64,000 nucleotides of DNA from Prinsepia uniflora (taxonomy: Eukaryota; Streptophyta; Magnoliopsida; Rosales; Rosaceae). Positions 56,428 to 64,000 of the stretch are shown in pieces. The translations under genes and the position numbers were made by a program. Below the pieces are notes generated by a model. It was not told the DNA's origin. It did no database searches and was given only the letters and a program-made list of their open reading frames with translations. Each line of letters opens with the position of its first letter. The stretch's first letter is position 1. The DNA is taken from positions 68,683,586 to 68,747,585 of the forward strand of contig CM064871.1 of the NCBI GenBank assembly GCA_032719365.1, read 5' to 3'.

Positions 56428-58157
56428 TCAATTCTTGCGCAGATACAAGAAGCCAACAACGACAGAGATGCCAACAGCAGCCACAGGCATGGCCCAGAAT
56501 TGCTTTGTCAAGTCGACGAGCTTCTGAGGATAACCAATTGGTTCATTCTTGGAGAAAATCTCAAGTTCTGGAATAGCTGAGGAAGTGGTGTCAAGCTCTC
56601 CAATGCAAAAGGATTCCATGAGCTCCCTAGCAGTCTCGCTATGCCCGGAATCTTCAAAATCATCAGTAGCATCTTTACCTTTCAATCAGAAATCAAATTC
56701 ACCAGGTGAGATTATATATCAGAAACAAATTCTTGATGGTTGAAGTGAACTAAAATGAGAAAACGATTAGAAAAAGGAAGCTTAGAGATATGTATGTACC
56801 AATGGCAGCAAGGATTACCTCGTCTCCACCAGGGTGATCGTCTAAGTATGTTGACACATCGTATACCTGTGATTAACAAATGTGTAGTGGATTTAAATGA
56901 TATAATGTGCAACCATGATCAGATAGATGACAACTTTTAGTCCTCCAAACAAAATAAAACACAGAAACCAAATTAGTGATGAAAAATTAAAGTCCAAATT
57001 CCCTATGGCACACAATCAAACTGACCACCAGACATCAGAGGATATGAGACACTACCTAGATAATGATTTGAAGCCTATCATACTAATGGCCTGTCCTCAT
57101 TCTGCATACTCCACGTTTCAGATAGTTGAAAGAAAAGACCCCCAGATATCAACCAAATTCAACAGAGAGAAAGCATACGGAAATTTAAAAATACCCAAAA
57201 ACCAGGTATTGCTAGCAACAGTGGGTTTAGCTGACCAACCAGTCACCACTTAATCTCATGGAAACAAAATTTTGGGCGATGCTTGCTTCAGTACGAAAGC
57301 CAGTGATATTTTAACAGAATACAATTGGCCCCATAAGCTATACTATGCTTATAGTGAGGAATAATCATCTATACTTCGATAGGTTTGTGAGTAGAAAAAC
57401 CACACATACAGATCACTTCAATCCTACCAAATTCTGTAGGTAGACATTTATGATTGAAATTATACTTAATCTGAGGAAACTTCAGCTGGGAAACAAACAT
57501 GGAGAGGGAGTTTCCTGGCTGGAGAAGAAACTATAGCATATGGGATATTTCCTAGTATAACTCAAATGTAGGTAATCTACTAAGAAATAGCTAATATATG
57601 GGGGTTCCTCTTTCTTTTCCAAGAAAAATTCCCTAGTGTCCATCTTTGACCTTCCTCCCATGACCAAAGATGAAGATCAAAACATGGTCAGTGAGAGTGA
57701 AAATAAACCTCTTGAAAAGGTTTCAACCTCCTAAATACAAACCTAAACTTGTTACAAATTTTAGAATATGCAAATTGTTCTTGGTGGAGTCCTCTCTCCT
57801 AGAACCAAGCAATATAAACATATATACACAGATCTGAAAATTAACTAATACAAATACCCAAAAAAAAGAACTCACAAAAAAAAAGAAAGAAAATTGAAAC
57901 AGTTGGCAAAAAAGGTGAGGTTTTTGGTTTCAATTCACACAAATACAATAAAGGTGGGTGCTTCAATGCCATGAATATAAGATAGGAATGATTATGAAGA
58001 GAAGGAAGGCGAATGGTACAACTGTAGAAGCTCTCGATCAAAAAAAAAAAAAAAAAACTGTAGAAGCTACCTTGCCATCAATGACGACCCAGCAGTTGTC
58101 TTTGGCGTTGTGCTCGGAGGCTTCTTGCATTGTATAGAGCTTCGTCAGCGTCGGCAT
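56428..58157 (-). CDS. Cytochrome b5, ER-anchored (three exons)
   Basis: Exons 58,157-58,071, 56,866-56,800 and 56,678-56,428 join in frame to 134 residues, the usual length for plant microsomal cytochrome b5. The heme-binding domain includes NCWVVIDGKVYDVSTYLDDHPGG, with heme ligand His40 in HPGG, and His64 in EDSGHSETAREL; the 24-residue spacing is standard. A C-terminal hydrophobic helix (about 112-131) followed by RKN is a tail anchor for the ER membrane. The protein passes electrons from NADH-cytochrome b5 reductase or P450 reductase to desaturases, hydroxylases and some P450s. The first intron is 1,204 bp and contains an A-run of about 18 at 58,040. The start MPTLTKLYTMQEA fits the family; the second Met is less likely. 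Confidence 0.95.
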
Positions 58158-59623
58158 CGTCGCGACTTTGGTCAATTAAACTTCACAGATTCCTCTTTCC
58201 TCAGGCTCTTGACTCTTCGGCTTGGCTACCGCTACCAGATATTCTCTCTCTCTCTCCATCTGTTGAATCTTCGTTGAGGTCTCTAATTACTGCCAAACCC
58301 CAAGCATCCATTGCAGACATCCGTTTCGTGCAGAGGAGGCTGTTGTTACTATTTCAGTTGGGCTTCATGGGCCTGACTAAGGCCTGGCTTAGTAGGCTCA
58401 ACATTATGTAACTATAATCGTCTTGAAAAATTACTTCATATAATGACTTATTTCTCCTCATGAACAAAATACAGAATGACATGTGTACAAGAGACTTCTA
58501 ACTCTGTGCTTTGAATGATTATTTCGTACACTTGTCAATCAGTAATTAACATGCAAAGTATTAGGAGGCGACGGATACGTAAAGAATTAGAATAAGTAAC
58601 ACAAGACCAATTTCCATCAATAAACAAACCAAAGGTAAATGTCTCTGTCTCTGTTAGCACGTGCAAAACTTATTTGGTGTATAAAATTAAATTGAATAAC
58701 TCATTATAATTGAGGTATTTAAAAGTAAATGTAAATGTTTTGTCATTGTAAGAAGTTAGAAAATATTAGATATGATTATTTTTTTTTTAATCCTTCTATG
58801 TAAAAAAAAAAAAAAACCTCTAATCCTTCTATTTTAAGGAAAAATAAGTAAGCGCTCTTTTATGTGTAATTTCTTATCCAAACCAAAAATGTTGTCGAGA
58901 ATTCTTCATTCCTGGGCAAAGATCAAAATTTTAAACTGTATTATAGTGATAATAATAATATTAATAGCAAATTACACTTTAGTATCTTTTATTTTACACT
59001 AAATTTAGAAATATACCTAATTTTCAAATTTTATATTTACATACCATAAACTTTAAAATATAACAACTTCACTCTACATGTCATAGTTACATATAAAACT
59101 TACAATTTAATTTAAATAAATGACATAAATACCATGCAACAAAATACATTGTTTTTTTTTTAAGAATTAAATTTTATTTTTTCCTTCTCATCTTATCTTT
59201 ATTTTTTTTCGTTTCCTTTGGTTTTTGGGTTTCTCTTTTTCGTCTTCCTTCTTCGTTGTTCTTCTTTCTTATTTCTTTCCTACTCTCTTCTTCTTCTTTT
59301 CCTCCTCCGCCTCCTCCTTCTCGTTCATTATGATTTTCTTTCCTAGATGTGTTTCAACTTTTAGTGATGAAAAAACGCAGATGAAGAAGAAGCAGCAGCA
59401 GAAAATACACTTAACAAAATATTTAAGTGAATAGTTAACGGTGGAATCATGTTATATTTTTAAGAATTCAGGATTCGTAAATGACATAATTCTGAAATTT
59501 GGTGTAAATCATTGTACTAAATTATAATTTGCTCTAATGCTAAACTAGCAAATCCCAAGCAGTATCTAAGGCAAATTACTGTTAAGTATACTTTTCTAGG
59601 GCATTGGGTAGTTCTGTAGAGTT
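58158..59623. other. Intergenic region, AT-rich, no gene seen
   Basis: It contains the cytochrome b5 promoter side and the 3' flank of the RGP gene. A CT-rich stretch lies at 58,242-58,262. A/T runs occur near 58,773-58,786 and 58,802-58,816, and a C/T-rich tract at 59,180-59,340. Short frames there are low in complexity. No TE terminus or RNA gene was recognised. Confidence 0.55.
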
Positions 59624-61500
59624 TTATCCGGATTCGTTAAGCTCATCCCAAGCTTCTACCCAAGTAACCATGGCATCAGCCAGCTTAATGAAGTAGGGAT
59701 CGATCTTGCCAAGCTTGACCTTGACTTGCTTCGAGTGTTCGACGTAGCATTTCTGAACAGTAGTGCAATCCTTTGTAAGGACTGCAGTTTGGAAGAAGGG
59801 GATGAGCTCTTCTTGCCAGAAAATACCATTGTACTCCTTCTTGAGGTTAACAAATGGATTGCTGGCTTTACTGTGCCATATGTAGGGCAGTCCAGTCTTC
59901 ACTCCATATCCTAAATGGTCGCATATAACCTACAAGCATATCGATGTGAAATAAGTCTTAACCTCATCAAGATCAAAAGAAAGTTCCAAGGCAATCATCA
60001 CAAGCTAGAAAACCTATTACACTACATTTCTCAGGTTATCTATTATTCATTCCCGAAAATATGAACATTACAATTCAGACAACTAGATGAACAATACCAC
60101 AAGTTAATGCAATCTTCAGATAAAATGGTATGATCCAAACAATGAACACTGAGTTATTTCATGAAGCGTAGAGCTGACAACCTCAACGAACATAAATAGG
60201 GTGAATAACAAGGAAGCAATTTGAATTACCTTCATGCACCAACCAGCCCACATATCATCATATCTTCCAATTGGCTGCCCATCACCCATGAGTCCAAAGT
60301 ACATTGCCGGTCCAATCAGTTCACGGTTGAATGCCAAGTTCATACCACACATAGGAAATAGAGTTCCCTTGGGAATAGTCAGAACTGCATCAACAAACCT
60401 GAAAACATTGTACCAAGAAACGAACAAACAATTGGAAAAAATCGGGTTTCCACTAATTATTGCTCAAAGTCCAGTATTGTGTTAGTTGGGATAATTATTA
60501 TACCTATTGTTCCTTTCTAGAGGCTTGGCAAGCTGGGTAGGAGCATCATAGTCAGGTATGTTGAGCCAGAGGCCATGAGAAACCGCGGTAGGGACACCCC
60601 CTCGGAGGCTGAATGGATATCCCCGGACAAAATCGGCACCTTCTCTGAATGGATCATAAAGAGTATTGAAGAAAAAAGGAGTTGATTGGTTTAGCAGGTT
60701 CTTTATATGCTGTTCCAGAGCATTGATCTCTTTCCCAGATGGGTCTTTGGCAACCTTGTAAGAGATATATCAATAACACAGATCAGATCATGAAATTTTG
60801 ATTAATAAAAAGAACCAGTGGACCAGATACAGTTCATAAAAACAGATCAACAGAAATTGAGAAATTGAGAAAACACGTGTACTCATATATCAAACCCTTG
60901 TTATGATTCTAATGAAACCACACACAAAAAAATCCAGATTAAAAGCAATTAATTTTGGTTATTATATGATGCAAATGGCACCATCTAAATTAAAAACCAT
61001 GACACGCTTAACATGATCGGAAAAATCCAAGCTATAACAAAAGCCTTAAACAAACCCTATAAAACCAAGTACTCCATTGCCTTAAAAACTTCGAGATCCA
61101 ACCAAGTGAACCTAAAAATTCCAACAATTCGAATCAATCACAATCACAGAGATGGATAAAGAAAGCTTACAAAGCAATCGTCGTCAATGGTGAAAATGTA
61201 CTTCTTCTTAGAGACCAAGTAGCCAAAGCATCGACAAGCAGAGTCCTTGAAGGAAATGCAAGAGGCCTTAGGACCCAGAATGCGGTTGATGTCGTTTCGA
61301 TTGTAAAGCTCATAGTCGAATCCATCTGGGACATTGATCGTCCTTGACGGGTCACCATCCTGGACGATGATCAGGTGGTATGGCTCGAAGAAGGGCCTCC
61401 ACATCTCCAAGAAGTCCAGGTTTCGAATCGTCGGGATCACGATGTCGAGCTCGTCTTTCAGGATCGGCGTGGGTTTGACATCGACAAAAGCTCCTGCCAT
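59624..61500 (-). CDS. UDP-arabinopyranose mutase / reversibly glycosylated polypeptide (four coding exons)
   Basis: Exons 61,500-61,171, 60,754-60,504, 60,398-60,230 and 59,929-59,624 join to 351 residues with GT-AG introns of 416, 105 and 300 bp. The protein interconverts UDP-arabinopyranose and UDP-arabinofuranose, supplying arabinose for cell-wall polysaccharides, at the cytosolic face of the Golgi. Visible family features are DELDIVIPTIRNLDFLEMW, HLIIVQDGDPS, the DDD metal/nucleotide motif (106-108), FVRGYPFSLR with the conserved Arg154 at the site that is reversibly glycosylated in homologues, and MYFGLMGDGQPIGRYDDMWAGW. It lacks a signal peptide. The C-terminus ELNESG is short but ordinary. 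The start at 61,500 is preferred because a likely leader intron removes the upstream in-frame ATG at 61,542. This is a UAM1/RGP1-type active class protein rather than the UAM5 type, judged by the conserved motifs. Confidence 0.95.
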
Positions 61501-61505
61501 TGCTG

Positions 61506-61600
61506 CTGCACGCAGAGAGACAGAGACACGGAGAAGAGCCAAGCAAAACGCAAACCGCGAGGGACAGATATTGAGAAACGCAGAAACGGATTCGACTTAC
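61506..61600 (-). other. Probable intron in the 5' leader of the RGP gene
   Basis: On the minus strand 'cttc|gtaagtcg' at 61,600 and 'ctctctgcgtgcag|cagca' at 61,506 are good donor and acceptor sites. The 95-nt interval is pyrimidine-rich near its 3' end. Splicing places the acceptor five bases before the ATG at 61,500. This is inferred from sequence only. Confidence 0.55.
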
Positions 61601-61645
61601 GAAGAAAATCGCGTTTGTCTTTCAGTTTGACTCTTTGACTTTGAA

Positions 61646-61653
61646 TTATATAG
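61646..61653 (-). promoter_or_regulatory. TATA box of the RGP gene
   Basis: Minus strand CTATATAA, about 146 bp upstream of the start codon, would place initiation near 61,615 with a leader of about 115 nt before splicing. The context 'gatctatataattcaaag' is typical of plant TATA boxes. Confidence 0.55.
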
Positions 61654-61654
61654 A

Positions 61655-62276
61655 TCGACGGAGTGGTCACGTGGATTATGCGTGCAGGGGTAGTTCAGTC
61701 CATTTATTAGCCTTGTAAGTTACATTAAACTACACGAACTGTTCATGGATCAAGGAATCCGAACTGGATCAGCCCACAACCAAAAACCCAAAATATATGG
61801 CATCTGACCCATCAATTAAAAAAACACAAGAACGTCCGAACTTCATTTCCTTTTTGGTGCTCGAGGATGTTGGTTTGATTTGTGTAGACTTCGGCTTGGA
61901 GTGCGGGGCATTCTTTCCTTCTAGAACGGAAATTTTTTAATGAAGTCACTTGTACGTACCGGCCTGACTTCTATGTGGAGTATCTTTTTATTGAATGACA
62001 TCTAATATATTTATCTTCAAAGAAGGAAACACAAGAAGAAAAAAAAATTAAAGTAGAACAATCTAAACTTGTGAAAATTTCTAGATCGAAAACTTAAGAA
62101 AATTTTCTGCATTTCAGTTTGATCAGGCTGGATGGAAACTGGTGTGGGAATTTAATTTGCGCTACTTGAGAGGCCAACAAAAACAAAATATGCATTTGCA
62201 CTACTTTCTGTTTATCAAGTGTGAGATTAGTATATCTATATATATCCCAATTCAAAGGCATGTGACTGGGAGAATT
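61655..62276. other. Intergenic region between the RGP gene and the WD40 gene
   Basis: It contains the RGP promoter and the 3' flank of the minus-strand WD40 gene. An A-run at 62,038-62,048 is the only simple tract of note. No gene seen. Confidence 0.5.
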
Positions 62277-64000
62277 TTACATTGCAGGCGACTTTTTCGA
62301 GAGCATGTAAACCAGCAACTGATCGTCTCCAGCTACAGCTACAGCCACAGCACCTGACCTTGAATCATCATCGGTAGCAATACACGAAACACTGCCACCT
62401 AATAATTATCACAAAAGATTATGTGAAAAAAATAATAGCACAAAAAAGTTTTAACTAAGATGACTCATCAGCTTTATCTCAAGTTTCCGAACCAGGAGTT
62501 GCGTCTAAATGTCAAATATTAATAGGAATCCGAGGCAGAATGAAGCAAGCAAAATCGCAGAAAATGTAGGTGATATACTGATGTTTGTTTGCGGAATGAA
62601 TGAAATGTGATGTGGAATGACTTGATGAATGATGTGCATACCTTTGAAATGATCCACAGAGCCAAATTTAGTTCCTGTGGATATCTCCCACATATGCACA
62701 ATTCCATCACAAGTTCCATAGATTCCTTGACCGGCTGTTGCACCAACTACAGCAGCCCTGTACAGCCAGTTCAAATGTCAAATAAACAGATTAATTCTCG
62801 ATTCTGGAATGTGATCTTCCTTGAAAAACTCACCAGTACTCAAGTTTTCTAACACCAATAACTGATGTTTAATTAGTTCAATACTTCAGACTTCCTTGGA
62901 AATATAAAACACTTTAGTCATTACATTAATTACAAATTAAATGGAGCAACTATACTCTTAAAATTCCATGTGTGATACTTACGTTGCATTGCAACATCTG
63001 CAACATCTTAACATTCAACAGTAGCTATCTGAAAAAGGTTTTTGCTATATAGAAATCTAAGCAAAGCAAAATTGAATGGTTCCAATTGCAGGAAAGTTCA
63101 TTGCCCTGAAAAGTTTACATTTGAAGAATTCAATTCCAGTACATGAAAAGGCCAACGCACCTCGGATCCAATGCACTTCCGAAGATCACCATATTTTTCA
63201 CCAAGAGAGCAAGCCTCCACCTCCCCACTGGATTTGGGTCGTAGTCACCTGATATAAAGTCTTGTTGAAAATCAGAATCAGAAGATGATGAGACAAGAAG
63301 GGAGACAGCAATGTCTTCCCCTTTCAGAGAGTATTGGTCATCAGATGTGGCAGCCATCATTTGATTGACGTGCTCTTCTATATCAGAGTATCCGGAAACA
63401 GGGGATTTAATTTTCCAAGTAAACAAACTGATAGGAAGGAACTGACTGATTGAAGTGCATGAAGCAGAGAACCGTGATACTAGGATGCGTTTAGAAATAT
63501 CCCTGAAAGAAAGAAATTGATGCCTGTTAGTATTAGTCAAATCTACGTAAAAATATATGGAACAGCCAAAATTTCCACTTTCTGAAAAGTAAATTTCATG
63601 ATCTAGTCTAACTATCATTTAGGTCAAAAGAAAACCTATAAACTACTATGTTCACATTGCACAAACCAGACCATCTACAAACTGATAGAATTAAACAGCA
63701 AATATATGGTGGGATAAAACTGATTCAGCCCTAGATATATAAATATGCAATTCGTGATCTAGTTTTATTTAAAGCATACAACCGATTACGTTCCTTTGTT
63801 TATCCAGAAGAAAGAAATAATGCATGACTCAAATAAACAATTCAGATCATGTAACATAAAGAACAAGCAGGCAAGCCTATATGATTCCACATACTAGGGA
63901 TAAGTGATATATCAATTGATGTAAGAAGATTGGTTACACACAGTAGGCCACTTGAGTAGGTAAGAAAGACATACCATAAACTGAATTCACCACAACCATT
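62277..64000 (-). CDS. WD40-repeat-like protein, C-terminal part, continues beyond the window
   Basis: Four exons are visible: 64,000-63,975 (partial), 63,502-63,161, 62,757-62,642 and 62,398-62,277, all with consistent phases and GT-AG borders. The translation includes CGEFSLWDISKRIL, where the Trp-Asp pair typical of a WD40 blade is split by the first intron. It then has a Ser/Asp-rich insert (SSSSDSDFQQDF), then GRWRLALLVKNMVIFGSALDP, then GQGIYGTCDGIVHMWEISTG (another blade with a W-E end), and a C-terminal stretch GGSVSCIATDDDSRSG ending LLVYMLSKKSPAM. It is probably a beta-propeller scaffold. The class may be that of Arabidopsis GIGANTUS1, but I cannot verify this. The N-terminal blades lie to the right of the window. 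Confidence 0.82.

Overview
The window is plant nuclear DNA, most likely from a eudicot. It holds spliced genes with GT-AG introns, 6-phosphogluconolactonase, chloroplast fructokinase-like 2, cytochrome b5 and a reversibly glycosylated polypeptide, together with plant retrotransposons (a Cassandra-type TRIM carrying 5S rRNA-like DNA, Ty3/gypsy-type LTRs, an L1-like LINE). The species cannot be named from the sequence.

Bases 1 to about 44.4 kb are a nested retrotransposon field with no intact host gene that I can recognise. The dominant component, called family A here, has LTRs of about 3.0-3.2 kb running from TGTAAYRACCC to GGGTCCTGTCA. Many copies are solo LTRs bounded by perfect 5-bp target-site duplications (TSDs): ATTCA, GCCAC, TTCCA, CAAAA, CAGGT, GTACA, TATTC and TGGCC. 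A second family (B) has LTRs of about 480 bp, a decayed gag, no visible pol, and a 25-26 bp minisatellite whose units can fold into hairpins. One B element (22.5-27.5 kb, minus strand) was invaded by a composite Cassandra cluster. A 259-bp AT-rich tandem triplication, a tRNA-Lys-like retroposon with an 18-19 bp TSD, and a 5'-truncated LINE with a 15-bp TSD (34.9-42.9 kb) follow. The LINE was later split by three LTR insertions. A 500-N assembly gap lies inside one of those LTRs.

Bases about 46.3 to 64 kb form a gene island of six genes. The first, 6-phosphogluconolactonase, is on the plus strand. The other five are on the minus strand: fructokinase-like 2, an RRM protein of the ATE1/PPIE type, cytochrome b5, UDP-arabinopyranose mutase/RGP, and a WD40-like protein running off the right edge. 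Exon structures were assembled by hand; every junction obeys GT-AG and keeps frame. The products serve the cytosolic or plastidic oxidative pentose phosphate pathway, plastid transcription, RNA binding/splicing, ER electron transfer and cell-wall arabinose supply. They do not form a pathway. I saw no dedicated novel system; the most unusual material is the structure and nesting of the repeats.
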